Assembly (NCBI GenBank): GCA_963821495.1
Contig: CAWGEA010000003.1
Location: 1,116,001-1,180,000 of the forward strand
Origin: AC-32 sp963821495
GTDB taxonomy: Bacteria > Actinomycetota > Thermoleophilia > Gaiellales > Gaiellaceae
Reading direction: 5' to 3'
DNA: 64,000 bases
This document shows, one piece after another, positions 1-9,929 of the stretch. Position 1 is the first letter of the stretch; each line of letters opens with the position of its first letter. The notes under the pieces are model-generated. The model was not told the origin of the DNA. It saw only the letters and a list, made by a program, of their open reading frames with translations, and did not search any database. A program made the translations under genes and the position numbers.

Positions 1-2
1 TA

Positions 3-944
3 GCGGAGGTGCTCTGCCACTGGGAGGAGGTCGAAGGCGTCCGCCGCGAGAAGGGCCCGATGGCGGCGACCTGGCAGCGCCTCGGTGACGCGGCCGGCGC
101 GAAGGGGATCGGGGTCAACCGCGTCCGCGTCGAGCCGGGACGGCTGCCGACGCCTCCGCACTCGCACGGGCGCTCCGAGGAGATCTACTACGTGCTCGGC
201 GGCTCGGGGCTCCTGTGGCAGGACGAGCAGGTCTGTGAGGTGCACCCCGGCGACACGATCGTCCAGGTCGCCGACCACTACGAGCACACCTTTCAAGGCG
301 GCCCCGACGGGCTCGAGTACCTCGTCTTCGGCACGCGGCACCCGGTCGAGTACGGCTGGCTCCCGCGGTCGAAAGCGGTGCGGCTGAGCTGGCCGTGGAT
401 CGAGGGCCGCGTCGACGACCCGTGGGAGGTCGAGGCCGAGGTCGGCGAGCTCGAGTTCGCCGAGCCGGGAGAGCGGCCGGCCAACGTCATCGCGCTCGAG
501 GACGTGCCCAAGGACGAGGACGGCGACCGGCTGCTGGGGGAGGCGGCGGGCTCCGAGCGCTCCGGGCTGAACTGGCTCCAGCGCGAGCCCGGGCGGCGAG
601 GGGTCGTCCCGCACTGCCACTCACTCGAGTCGGAGGCGTTCGTGATCCTCGAGGGCACCGGCACGCTGGAGCTGTGGCCGACGCCGGTCGCCGCCGCGCG
701 CGGCGCGCAGCGTGAGGACCACGAGCTGCGGGCGGGCCACGTGGTCGCCCGACCGCCGGGCACGCGCATCGCGCACTCGGTCGTGCCAGGCGAGGGCGGC
801 ATCACGTACCTCGTCTACGGCACGCGCGAGCCGAACGACATCGCCTACTACCCGCGCTCGAACAAGGTCTTCTTCCGCGGCGTCGGCCTGATGACCCGGC
901 TCGAGCACCTCGACTACGGAGACGGCGAGCCGGACGACTTCTGA
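3..944 (+). CDS. Double cupin-domain protein (5' end probably outside window)
   Basis: Two cupin beta-barrel modules in one chain. The first carries PPHSHGRSEEIYYVL with a matching GLEYLVFGTRH second motif; the second carries VPHCHSLESEAFVIL and GITYLVYGTRE. The His/Glu residues in both are those that normally bind a metal ion, so both barrels may be metal-loaded. The frame is open to the window edge. GTG at 9 is a possible start but GGAG sits directly against it, so the real start probably lies upstream. Substrate cannot be told: cupins include dioxygenases, isomerases and sugar-binding proteins. It ends 36 bp before the trigger factor gene, in the same direction. Confidence 0.75.
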   Translation, partial: AEVLCHWEEVEGVRREKGPMAATWQRLGDAAGAKGIGVNRVRVEPGRLPTPPHSHGRSEEIYYVLGGSGLLWQDEQVCEVHPGDTIVQVADHYEHTFQGGPDGLEYLVFGTRHPVEYGWLPRSKAVRLSWPWIEGRVDDPWEVEAEVGELEFAEPGERPANVIALEDVPKDEDGDRLLGEAAGSERSGLNWLQREPGRRGVVPHCHSLESEAFVILEGTGTLELWPTPVAAARGAQREDHELRAGHVVARPPGTRIAHSVVPGEGGITYLVYGTREPNDIAYYPRSNKVFFRGVGLMTRLEHLDYGDGEPDDF

Positions 945-980
945 CCGACGCCGGCGGCGGCCCTCGGTCCCTTTGCTTGA

Positions 981-2345
981 ATGGACCACGGTATGGCGAC
1001 GCTGGTGGAGGAGCTGCCCGACAACAAGGTCCGGCTGACGGTCGAGGTTGCGCAGGACGACCTCAGGCACGCCGTCCAGCACGCGACCCACGATCTCGCC
1101 GAGTCGGTGAAGATCCCCGGCTTCCGCAAGGGAAAGGTTCCGCCGCAGGTGCTGCAGGCGCGCATCGGGCGCGAGCGGATCTTCACCGAGGCCGTGGAGA
1201 GCCACATCGGCGGCTGGTTCGTGAACGCGGCGGCGGGCACGCGCATCCGCCCGGTGGCGGCGCCCGAGTACGAGTACGACCTGCCGACCTCCGAGGAGGA
1301 CGAGTTCAGCTTCACGGCGACGGTCGCGGTGCAGCCGAAGCCCGAGCCGGCCGACTGGTCGCAGCTCGAGGTGCCCTACGCCGAACCCGAGGTTCCCGAG
1401 GACGTGGTCGACCAGGAGCTAGAGGCGCTGCGCGACTCGGTCGCCGAGCTGGCGCCGGTCGAGGACCGCGCAGCGCGCACGGGCGACGTGCTCGTGATCG
1501 ACGCGCTCGACGAGAACGGCGGGGGGCAGCGCGACCTCGTCGTCGAGCTCGGCTCGGGCCGCCTCGTCGAGGAGATCGAGCGCGCGTTGACCGGCGCGAG
1601 CGCGGGCGAGTCGAAGGAGGTCGAGTTCGAGTCTGCAGACGGCTCGACGGCGAAGGCGACCGTCGAGGTGAAGGAGATCAAGGAGAAGGTGCTGCCCGAG
1701 CTCGACGACGAGCTGGCCCGCGCGGCGAGCGAGTTCGACACGCTCGAGGAGCTGCGCGCCGACATCGAGCAGCGCATCCGCGACGTGCTCGAGGAGGAGG
1801 CCGAGACCCAGTACCGGGCGGCTGCCGTGGACGCGCTCGTCGAGGCCACGGACGTGAAGGTCGGCGGTCCGCTCGTCGAGTCGCGCACGCGTGAGCTGCT
1901 GAACGGCCTCGGCCGCTCGCTCGAGGCTCGCGGCATCAGCGCGGAGACCTACTTCCAGCTCTCGGGCCAGACGGCCGAGCAGCTCGTGCAGCGGATGAGC
2001 GGCGAGGCCGCCCTGTCGGTCGCGCGCGAGCTCGTGCTCGAGGCCGTCGCCGACCAGCTCGACCTCCAGGTCGACGACGCCGAGATCGAGGAGCTGATCC
2101 GCGAGCAGGCGGAGCTCGCCGACGACGACCCCGACCAGGCGGTGCGGCAGGTGTTCGACTCCGGCCGCGAGGAGGTGCTGCGCAGCGACCTGCGCCTGCG
2201 CAAGGCGCTCGACCGCGTCGCCGCGGAGGCGAAGCGCGTCCCCGCCGAGGTCGCGCGCGCCCGCGAGGAGATCTGGACCCCCGACAAGGAATCCCAACCG
2301 ACTGAGACGAAACTGTGGACCCCCGGCAGCAAGGAGCCAGCATGA
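981..2345 (+). CDS. tig: Trigger factor, ribosome-associated chaperone/prolyl isomerase
   Basis: Binds ribosomal protein L23 at the exit tunnel and shelters nascent chains. The ribosome-binding signature GFRKGKVP is at residues 47-54. A FKBP-like prolyl isomerase domain follows from about residue 155 (GDVLVIDAL), then the long helical C-terminal chaperone arms. The length of 454 aa is usual. ATG 981 opens the frame; ATG 993 (MATLVEELPDNK) is an equally good start and fits the usual N-terminus better. There is no clear Shine-Dalgarno for either. The stop overlaps the clpP start by 4 bp (ATGA), so tig, clpP and probably clpX form one operon of protein quality control. Confidence 0.95.
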   Translation: MDHGMATLVEELPDNKVRLTVEVAQDDLRHAVQHATHDLAESVKIPGFRKGKVPPQVLQARIGRERIFTEAVESHIGGWFVNAAAGTRIRPVAAPEYEYDLPTSEEDEFSFTATVAVQPKPEPADWSQLEVPYAEPEVPEDVVDQELEALRDSVAELAPVEDRAARTGDVLVIDALDENGGGQRDLVVELGSGRLVEEIERALTGASAGESKEVEFESADGSTAKATVEVKEIKEKVLPELDDELARAASEFDTLEELRADIEQRIRDVLEEEAETQYRAAAVDALVEATDVKVGGPLVESRTRELLNGLGRSLEARGISAETYFQLSGQTAEQLVQRMSGEAALSVARELVLEAVADQLDLQVDDAEIEELIREQAELADDDPDQAVRQVFDSGREEVLRSDLRLRKALDRVAAEAKRVPAEVARAREEIWTPDKESQPTETKLWTPGSKEPA

Positions 2346-2953
2346 GCCCGTTGATCCCGATGGTGATCGAGCAGACCTCCCGCGGCGAGCGCTCGTTCGA
2401 CATCTACTCCCGCTTGCTCAACGAGCGGATCATCTTCCTCGGAACGCCTGTCGACGACCAGATCGCCAACCTGATCATCGCGCAGCTCCTCCACCTCGAA
2501 TCCGAGGATCCGGACAAGGACGTCTCGATCTACATCAACTCGCCGGGCGGCTCCGTCTACCACGGGCTCGCGATCTACGACACGATGCAGTTCATCAAGC
2601 CGGACGTGCAGACGATCTGCGTCGGCACCGCGATGTCGATGGGCGCGTTGCTGCTCGCCGGAGGCGCGAAAGGAAAGCGGATGGCGCTGCCGAACGCCAA
2701 GATCCTCATCCACCAGGTCTGGGGCGGCTTCCAGGGGCAGGCAACCGACATCGAGATCCACGCCCGGGAGACGATCGCCCTCAAGCGGCGACTCGAGGAG
2801 ATCATGTCGGAGCACACCGGCCAGGACATCGCGAAGGTCTCGAAGGACATGGAGCGCGACTACTTCATGACCCCGCAAGAGGCCCAGGAGTACGGCATCA
2901 TCGACAACGTGATCATTCACAGGGACGCCGCCAAGGACGGCGCAAAGGCCTAG
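2342..2953 (+). CDS. clpP: ATP-dependent Clp protease proteolytic subunit ClpP
   Basis: Serine protease that forms the barrel of ClpXP. From the ATG at 2342 (AAGGAG at 2331-2336) the protein is 203 aa. The catalytic triad is visible as Ser99 (GTAMSMGA), His124 (ILIHQ) and Asp173 (ERDYFMT), with the spacing of the E. coli enzyme. An earlier in-frame GTG at 2315 lies inside tig and has no ribosome site. The start overlaps the tig stop as ATGA, suggesting translational coupling; clpX follows after 35 bp. Many actinobacteria have two clpP genes. Only one is here, so a second may exist elsewhere. Confidence 0.96.
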   Translation: MSPLIPMVIEQTSRGERSFDIYSRLLNERIIFLGTPVDDQIANLIIAQLLHLESEDPDKDVSIYINSPGGSVYHGLAIYDTMQFIKPDVQTICVGTAMSMGALLLAGGAKGKRMALPNAKILIHQVWGGFQGQATDIEIHARETIALKRRLEEIMSEHTGQDIAKVSKDMERDYFMTPQEAQEYGIIDNVIIHRDAAKDGAKA

Positions 2954-2988
2954 CACTTCCGGCCGATCCGAGGTAAAAGGAGACTGAG

Positions 2989-4263
<1,275 letters not shown>

Positions 4264-4293
4264 ACGGCCTACGGCCTAACCCGCGCAGACTCC

Positions 4294-4306
4294 GCGCCTT
4301 CGGCGC
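4294..4306. terminator. Possible short hairpin between convergent genes
   Basis: GCGCC-TTC-GGCGC, a 5-bp stem with a 3-nt loop, lies in the 92-bp gap between the convergent ends of clpX and the membrane protein gene. There is no T-tract on either strand, so this is only a weak candidate for a bidirectional terminator. Confidence 0.3.
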
Positions 4307-4355
4307 TCCGCTGCACGCTGGGTGGTGACCCACGCGGACCCGAGCGTTCGAGGAT

Positions 4356-5306
4356 CTAGTTCGGCTGATCGGACTCCTGCGCAGCTTTGGCTCGTCCGAG
4401 GATCTCGCGCAAGCGCAGTGTCCGCAGCATTGCGTAGACGGCGATCGCACCGACGATCACGTTGAAGGCGGTGACCGCGACGTACTGGCCGACGCTGAAG
4501 GCCAGCAGGCGGGACGACGATGCCTCGCCGTTGAGCACGTAGACGAGCAGGCCCTGCTTCGTCCCGACGCCGCCGGGCGAGAACGGGAGCAGCGTGGAGA
4601 GGCTGTCGACGACCTGTGCGAGGAGCGCGTTGTGGATCGAGGCGTTGACGTGGAAGGCCTTGAGGAAGAAGTAGAGCGAGCCGATCCGGAACATCCAGCT
4701 GAGCAGCTGCCAGCTCGCGACCTCGCGCGCGTAGCGCCGCCAGTCGCGCAGGATCCAGAACCCACGGCCGACCTTCTGCTTGAAGTGGTCGACGTGCCGG
4801 GCCGCCCACCAGATTCCGACGATCACCGCGGTCGACAGCAGCGCGAACGCCAGGGCTCCCCGCTTCGTCCGTGCCAGGAGCCACGTCCAGTCGAACGAGT
4901 GGATGCTCGGCAGGACATGGAGGCTCGGCAGGACGCCCTGGGTCAGCGCCCACAGGAGGATCGCGCCTGCGAGCACGAAATCGAGCAGGGTCTCCGTGAC
5001 GAGCGTCGAGGCCAGCGTGGTGTATGTGGTCCGTTCGACGCGCCGGTGGACGAGGTAGATCTTCACCAGGTCGCCGGCTCGTCCGGGGACGATCGAGTTG
5101 ACTCCGACCCCTGCCAGGTAGGCGCCGAGCACCGACCGCTGGGGAATCGGCGTCTTCGGATACGAGGCCTGCAGGATGTTGCGCCACGCGATCGACCGGA
5201 CGAAGAGCTTCGCGAGCTGCAGGCCGAGCGCGATCGCGACCGCGAGCCAGCCGACGTCGGTGACCTGGTCCCCGAAGACCTTGACCGCGTGAAAGAACTC
5301 GCCCAC
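4356..5306 (-). CDS. Lysylphosphatidylglycerol synthase-like (UPF0104) integral membrane protein
   Basis: A 316-aa polytopic protein with about seven or eight hydrophobic helices. The motif GVGVNSIVPGRAGDLVKIYL and the later LPFSPGGVGTKQGLLVY are typical of the UPF0104 flippase-like family, which corresponds to the membrane half of MprF (lysyl-phosphatidylglycerol flippase). No aminoacyl-transferase domain is present, so it is a stand-alone membrane part, possibly moving lipids or lipid-linked sugars. It is divergent from valS with only 20 bp between starts, so their promoters must overlap. Confidence 0.8.
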   Translation of the reverse strand: MGEFFHAVKVFGDQVTDVGWLAVAIALGLQLAKLFVRSIAWRNILQASYPKTPIPQRSVLGAYLAGVGVNSIVPGRAGDLVKIYLVHRRVERTTYTTLASTLVTETLLDFVLAGAILLWALTQGVLPSLHVLPSIHSFDWTWLLARTKRGALAFALLSTAVIVGIWWAARHVDHFKQKVGRGFWILRDWRRYAREVASWQLLSWMFRIGSLYFFLKAFHVNASIHNALLAQVVDSLSTLLPFSPGGVGTKQGLLVYVLNGEASSSRLLAFSVGQYVAVTAFNVIVGAIAVYAMLRTLRLREILGRAKAAQESDQPN

Positions 5307-5313
5307 GTACTCG

Positions 5314-5319
5314 TAAACT
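5314..5319 (+). promoter_or_regulatory. -10-like hexamer TAAACT before valS
   Basis: TAAACT ends 7 nt before the valS ATG, which would put the transcription start at or next to the start codon (leaderless mRNA). No convincing -35 box is seen at 16-18 bp upstream. Confidence 0.45.
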
Positions 5320-5326
5320 TGCCCGA

Positions 5327-7744
5327 ATGGAGCCGCTCTACAAGCCCCAGGGCGTCGAGGAGCGCTGGCAGCGCACGTGGGAGACGGAGGGCCTCTACAA
5401 CGCCGAGCCGGGCTCCGGCGGGGAGAAGTTCGTGGTCGCGCATCCGCCCCCGAACGTGACCGGTGCGCTCCACACAGGCCATGCGCTGCAGATCTCGCTC
5501 GCCGACCTGCTCGTTCGCTGGCACCGGATGCGCGGGTTCGAAACCGCCTTCCTGACCGGGTACGACCACGCCGGGATCTCGACGCAGAACGTCGTCGAGA
5601 AGCACCTGCTCGAGCAGGGCACCTCGCGCGAGGAGGTCGGGCGCGAGCGCTTCGTCGAGATCGTCTGGGACTGGCTGCGCGAGTACGGCGGCACGATCAT
5701 GGGCCAGTTCCGCCGCCTGGGCGCCTCGATGGACTATCGGCGCGAGCGCTTCACGATGGACGACGCCTACGTGCGCGCGGTGATGCGCTTCTTCGTCCAC
5801 CTCTACGACAAGGGCTGGATCTACCGCGCGAACCGGATCATCAACTGGTGCCCGCACCACCAGACGTCGCTCTCCGACCTCGAGCTCGTGCACGAGGAGG
5901 TCGACGACGCGCTCACGCACATCCGCTACCCGTTCGCCGACGACGCCGGGGACGGCGTGACGATCGCGACCGCGCGACCGGCGACGATCCTCGCCGACGT
6001 GGCCGTCGCGGTCGGCCCGGGCGACGAGCGCTGGCGCGAAGCGGTCGGTCGCGAGGTGGTCGTCCCGTTCGTCGAGCGGAGGGTGCCGGTGATCGCGGAC
6101 GAGCGCGTCGACCCGGAGTTCGGCACCGGCGCGCTGAAGGTGACGCCCGGCCACGACCCGCTCGATTTCGACATCGGCCGCGACCACGGGCTCCCCGAGC
6201 TGACCGTGATCGGCCCGGACGGGCGCATGAGCGACCAGGCCGGCGAGCTCGCGGGGCTGACGCAGGAGGAGGCCGAGGAGCGCATCCTGGCGTGGATCCG
6301 GGAGCGCGGCCAGCTCGTCGAGCGCGAGGCCTACCGCCACTCGGTCGCGCTCTGCGAGCGCTGCAAGACCCGGATCGAGCCGCTGATCTCGCTGCAGTGG
6401 TGGTGCCGCATGGACGAGCTCAAGCAGCCGGCGCTGGCCGCGCTGCGCGACGGGCGCGTGCGCTACCACCCCGAGTCGCAGCACCGGTACGCGGACGACT
6501 CGCTCGAGAACGCGCCCGACTGGAACATCTCGCGCCAGCTCTGGTGGGGCCACCAGCTGCCGGTGTGGGAGTGCCCGGACGGCCACCTCACCGTGCGCGA
6601 GCAGGAGCCGGACGCCTGCGCCGAGTGCGGCTCCGCCGAGCTGACGCGCCACGAGGACGTGCTCGACACGTGGTTCTCGTCGGCGCTCTGGCCGTTCGCG
6701 ATCCTCGGCTGGCCCGAGCGGACGCCGGAGCTCGACGCCTGGTACCCCGGGACGCTGAACACGACCGCGCGGGAGATCATCCGCCTCTGGGAGAACCGCA
6801 TGATCTTCTCCGGCCTCGAGCTGGTCGGCGAGATCCCGTTTCGCCACGTGATCATCCACACCACGGTGCTCGCCTCGGACGGGCGGCGGATGTCGAAGAG
6901 CCTCGGCACCGGACTCGACCCGCTCGAGCTCGTCGACCAGCATGGCGCCGACGCGACGCGCTACGGGCTGCTGAAGCTGACCTCGTCGCAGGATGTCCGC
7001 TTCGCGGAGGGCGCGCTCGAGGAGGGGCGCAAGCTCGCGAACAAGCTCTGGAACGTCGCGCGGCTGATCCTCGCGAACGTCGGCGAGGCGAGGCCCGAGC
7101 TGCGGCCGCGCGCGCTCGAGGAGCGCTGGATCGCGTCGCGGCTCGACCAGGCGCGGGCGCAGCTGGACGAGCACTTCGGCGCCTTCGACTTCTCGCCGGC
7201 GATGAGCGTGCTCTACCACGTGACCTTCGACGACTTCTGCGACTGGTACGCCGAGGCGATCAAGCCGAGGCTCTACGACGGCGACGAAGACGCGCAGGCG
7301 ACCGCGCTGGCGAACCTCGAGCGGCTGCTGAAGCTCCTGCACCCAGCGATGCCGCACGTCACCGAGGAGATCTGGTCGAACCTGCCGGCCCGGGAGACGC
7401 GGCTGATCGTCGCGCCCTGGCCCGAGCCTGCCGGGACAGAGGACGCGTCGGCGGAGTTCGAGCCGATCCGCGTCGCGGCCGAGGTCTTTCGGCGTGCCGG
7501 GGTGCGGGCGCCGCTGGACGAGGAGCAGCAGCGGATCTTCGACGCGGTCGTGAAGCCCGATCGCGCGAAGGTCGACGGCGGCAACGTCGAGGCCGAGGCC
7601 GACCGGCTGCGTGGCGAGATCGCGCGCGCGGAGAAGATGCTCGCGAACGAGCGCTTCGTCCAGAACGCGCCCGGCGACGTCGTCGAGGCCGAGCGCGAGA
7701 AGCTCGAGCGCTACCGCCGCGAGCTCGATGCCCTCGGCGTCTAG
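5327..7744 (+). CDS. valS: Valine-tRNA ligase
   Basis: Class I aminoacyl-tRNA synthetase charging tRNA-Val. PPPNVTG is followed by the HIGH-type motif HTGH at 49-52, then GYDHAGIST, the valine-specific NWCPHHQTSLSDLE, and the KMSKS-type motif RMSKS at 521-525. The editing (CP1) domain lies between. Two Cys pairs (CERC, and CAEC in a small ribbon) could bind zinc. The C-terminus (after about 740) is a charged coiled coil, as in ValRS. At 805 aa it is shorter than many bacterial ValRS proteins (860-950). The end overlaps folC by 17 bp. Confidence 0.96.
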   Translation: MEPLYKPQGVEERWQRTWETEGLYNAEPGSGGEKFVVAHPPPNVTGALHTGHALQISLADLLVRWHRMRGFETAFLTGYDHAGISTQNVVEKHLLEQGTSREEVGRERFVEIVWDWLREYGGTIMGQFRRLGASMDYRRERFTMDDAYVRAVMRFFVHLYDKGWIYRANRIINWCPHHQTSLSDLELVHEEVDDALTHIRYPFADDAGDGVTIATARPATILADVAVAVGPGDERWREAVGREVVVPFVERRVPVIADERVDPEFGTGALKVTPGHDPLDFDIGRDHGLPELTVIGPDGRMSDQAGELAGLTQEEAEERILAWIRERGQLVEREAYRHSVALCERCKTRIEPLISLQWWCRMDELKQPALAALRDGRVRYHPESQHRYADDSLENAPDWNISRQLWWGHQLPVWECPDGHLTVREQEPDACAECGSAELTRHEDVLDTWFSSALWPFAILGWPERTPELDAWYPGTLNTTAREIIRLWENRMIFSGLELVGEIPFRHVIIHTTVLASDGRRMSKSLGTGLDPLELVDQHGADATRYGLLKLTSSQDVRFAEGALEEGRKLANKLWNVARLILANVGEARPELRPRALEERWIASRLDQARAQLDEHFGAFDFSPAMSVLYHVTFDDFCDWYAEAIKPRLYDGDEDAQATALANLERLLKLLHPAMPHVTEEIWSNLPARETRLIVAPWPEPAGTEDASAEFEPIRVAAEVFRRAGVRAPLDEEQQRIFDAVVKPDRAKVDGGNVEAEADRLRGEIARAEKMLANERFVQNAPGDVVEAEREKLERYRRELDALGV

Positions 7745-8828
7745 GGCCTGGCTCGAGTCGCTCTCACCGTGGCCGGAGGAGTTCGGTCTCGGCCGGATGC
7801 GGGCGCTGCTGGCGGAGCTCGGCGAGCCGCAGCATGCCTACCGCGCGATCCACGTCGTCGGCACGAACGGCAAGTCGACCGCGACCCGCCGGGCGGCCGC
7901 GTTCCTGGCACGCGAGGGGCTGAGCGTCGGCGCGTACACCTCGCCGCACGTCGCCGGCTGGAGCGAGCGGATCCAGGTCGAGCTCGAGGACGCCGACCTC
8001 GAGGCCGCGCTCGAGCGCGTGCGGCCGGCCGCCGAGCGGCTGGGCGCGACGCAGTTCGAGGTGCTCACCGCCGCCGCGCTGGCGGAGTTCGCCGCGGCGG
8101 GTGTCGACGTCGCGGTGGTCGAGGCGGGCCTCGGGGGGCGGCACGACGCGACCAACGTCCTCGGGGCCGAGGTCGTCGCGCTGACGAACGTGGCGCTCGA
8201 CCACACCGACGTGCTCGGCGAGACGCGCGAGGCGATCGCGACCGAGAAGCTCGCCGTCATCGCTCCCGGCGCGACCGTCGTGCTCGGCGAGCCGGAGTGG
8301 GAGGCCCTCGCGCGCGCGCGCGAGGCCGGCCGCATCACGCATGCCCGGGACGTGGGGCGCGCCGCGGCCGAGGCGTTGCTCGGCCGGCGGCTCGACGGCG
8401 AGGTCGAGGTCGCGCTGCCCGGCCGCTTCGAGCAGGTCGGCGAGGACGTCTTCGCGGGCGCGCACAACCCGGCCGGCGTCGACTGGCTGCTCGGCCGCCT
8501 GCCGCGGCGCGACTACGTGGTCGTCGCCTCGATCCTCGCCGACAAGGACGCCAAGGAGATGCTGCGGAGTCTTGCCCGCGCCGGCCGCACGCTCGTCGCG
8601 ACCGCCTCCCACAGCGCGAGGGCGCTCCCGGCGGCCGAGCTCGCGCGGCTCGCCCGGCCGGTGTTCGAGGCGGTCGAGGCGGTCGACGACCCCGGCGATG
8701 CGCTGACCCGCGCGCGCGAGCTCGCGGGTGACGGCGGGGCCGTCCTCGTCACCGGCTCGCTCTACCTCCTGGCCGACCTCATCGTCCGACTCGAGCGCGT
8801 ACCATGGGGCAGTTCGGCGAGCGCCTGA
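7728..8828 (+). CDS. folC: Folylpolyglutamate synthase / dihydrofolate synthase
   Basis: Mur-ligase-like enzyme that adds glutamate to (dihydro)folate or dihydropteroate. The ATP-binding loop IHVVGTNGKST, the following YTSPHV, and the AGLGGRHDATNV region mark the family. From ATG 7728, inside the valS end, it is 366 aa, somewhat shorter than the usual ~420. That start gives the expected family N-terminus (LESLSPWPEEFGLGRM) close before the P-loop. The 17-bp overlap with valS suggests coupling. A tiny membrane peptide gene begins inside its 3' end. Confidence 0.92.
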   Translation: MPSASRAWLESLSPWPEEFGLGRMRALLAELGEPQHAYRAIHVVGTNGKSTATRRAAAFLAREGLSVGAYTSPHVAGWSERIQVELEDADLEAALERVRPAAERLGATQFEVLTAAALAEFAAAGVDVAVVEAGLGGRHDATNVLGAEVVALTNVALDHTDVLGETREAIATEKLAVIAPGATVVLGEPEWEALARAREAGRITHARDVGRAAAEALLGRRLDGEVEVALPGRFEQVGEDVFAGAHNPAGVDWLLGRLPRRDYVVVASILADKDAKEMLRSLARAGRTLVATASHSARALPAAELARLARPVFEAVEAVDDPGDALTRARELAGDGGAVLVTGSLYLLADLIVRLERVPWGSSASA

Positions 8829-8917
8829 GCGTCTTCGCGGTCGCCGTCGTCGTCGTTCTGGCGATCGTCGGCCTCGCGTTCGGCGCCGGCTACCTCGTCG
8901 GGAAGCTCCTTCTCTGA
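8804..8917 (+). CDS. 37-aa single-helix membrane peptide
   Basis: ATG at 8804 overlaps the folC end by 25 bp in another frame and encodes MGQFGERLSVFAVA, a long Val/Ala/Leu stretch, then GAGYLVGKLLL. The product is one transmembrane helix with a short charged N-terminus. It stops 11 bp before the next start. The clean hydrophobic pattern and the tight spacing between two real genes suggest that it is translated. Function unknown. Confidence 0.55.
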   Translation: MGQFGERLSVFAVAVVVVLAIVGLAFGAGYLVGKLLL

Positions 8918-8928
8918 GGAGAGCGTGC

Positions 8929-9453
8929 GTGGCCCCAGTAGCAGCGAACGGAATCTTCGACTTCTTCAGCCACAGCACGTGGATCGTGCTCCGCAACCTG
9001 ACGCTGTTCTTCGTCGCCGTGTTCTGGCTCGCGACCGCGTTCTGGGTCTACAAGGACGCGCGGCGGCGGATCGAGGACCCGTGGCTGGTCGGGATGGCGA
9101 CCGTGCTCGGGCTGATCCCGCCGTTCCTGGGCCCGCTCGTCTACATGCTCTTCCGGCCGCCCGAGTACCTCGAGGACGTGCGTGAGCGCGAGCTCGAGAT
9201 CAAGGCGATGGAGCAGCGCCTCTCGCGCCGCGACCTGCACTGCCCGGTCTGCCGCGCGGAGGTCGACCCGGCGTTCCTCGTCTGCCCGGTGTGCACGACA
9301 CGGCTGCGGCAGTCGTGCCGCAACTGCAAGCAGCCGCTCGAGGCGCTCTGGCAGGTCTGCCCGTACTGCGAGACGCCGGTCGAGCCCGCGGCGGTCGGGT
9401 CGCTCGGCGAGACGCAGGCGCTGACTCCGCCTCGCAGAGAACGCCGCGCGTAA
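8929..9453 (+). CDS. Membrane-anchored double zinc ribbon protein
   Basis: 174 aa. Two N-terminal hydrophobic helices (about 20-40 and 55-80) are followed by a charged helix and two zinc ribbons: CPVC and a second CPVC, then CRNC and CPYC, eight cysteines in four CxxC pairs. The start is GTG 8929 with GAGGAGAG at 8916-8923. Such proteins are common in actinobacteria, but the role is unknown; it may be a membrane scaffold or a sensor of zinc. It is probably co-transcribed with folC and the 37-aa peptide. Confidence 0.8.
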   Translation: MAPVAANGIFDFFSHSTWIVLRNLTLFFVAVFWLATAFWVYKDARRRIEDPWLVGMATVLGLIPPFLGPLVYMLFRPPEYLEDVRERELEIKAMEQRLSRRDLHCPVCRAEVDPAFLVCPVCTTRLRQSCRNCKQPLEALWQVCPYCETPVEPAAVGSLGETQALTPPRRERRA

Positions 9454-9471
9454 GGCGTCGCTTGCGATGCC
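9454..9471. repeat. REP-like hairpin, copy 1
   Basis: GGCGTCGC-TT-GCGATGCC directly follows the stop codon and can form an 8-bp stem (one G-T pair). A near-identical hairpin (GGCATCG-CAAG-CGATGCC) lies after rpmA at 31629-31646. It could act as a terminator or be a member of a dispersed palindromic family. Confidence 0.45.
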
Positions 9472-9506
9472 GTTTGGAGGACGGGCGGGTTCCCCGACCG
9501 TCTGTT

Positions 9507-9512
9507 TAGACT
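9507..9512 (+). promoter_or_regulatory. -10-like hexamer TAGACT before ndk
   Basis: TAGACT ends 9 nt before the ndk ATG, fitting a leaderless or near-leaderless transcript. No good -35 element is visible. Confidence 0.45.
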
Positions 9513-9521
9513 GCGCCGCCG

Positions 9522-9929
9522 ATGGCGGTGGAGCGAACGCTCGTACTGATCAAGCCCGACGCGGTGCAGCGCGGCCTGGCCGGCGAGATCCTCGCGCGCT
9601 TCGAGCGGCGCGGCCTCGCGATCCGGGAGGCTCGGCTCCTGCAGGTCGACCGCGAGCTCGCGGAGCGCCACTACGCCGAGCACGCAGAGAAGCCGTTCTT
9701 CGGCGAGCTCGTCGAGTTCATCACGTCGGCGCCGACGCTCGCGCTGGCGCTCGAGGGCGAATCCGCGATCGCCGTCGTCCGCACGACGATGGGCGCGACG
9801 AACCCGACCGACTCCGCGCCGGGCACGATCCGCGGCGACCTCGCGCTCGCGATGCCCGACAACCTGGTGCACGGCTCGGACTCGCCGGAGTCGGCCGAGC
9901 GCGAGCTGCAGCTGTGGTTCGGTGACTGA
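9522..9929 (+). CDS. ndk: Nucleoside-diphosphate kinase
   Basis: Transfers the gamma phosphate of ATP to other NDPs through a phosphohistidine. The 135-aa protein has the typical RTLVLIKPDAV N-terminus, the RTTMGATNP loop and the active site NLVHGSDS with His117. The length is that of a normal bacterial Ndk. It starts with ATG 9522. Its end overlaps the next gene by 8 bp (start GTG 9922). Confidence 0.97.
   Translation: MAVERTLVLIKPDAVQRGLAGEILARFERRGLAIREARLLQVDRELAERHYAEHAEKPFFGELVEFITSAPTLALALEGESAIAVVRTTMGATNPTDSAPGTIRGDLALAMPDNLVHGSDSPESAERELQLWFGD

Noticed and set aside
5063..7357. Very long open frame on the minus strand opposite valS (over 750 codons)
   Set aside because: It is the mirror of a certain gene in high-GC DNA, Arg/Leu/Val/Asp-rich with no domain; same for the frames opposite rng (27182-29608) and the aldehyde dehydrogenase (60316-62601).
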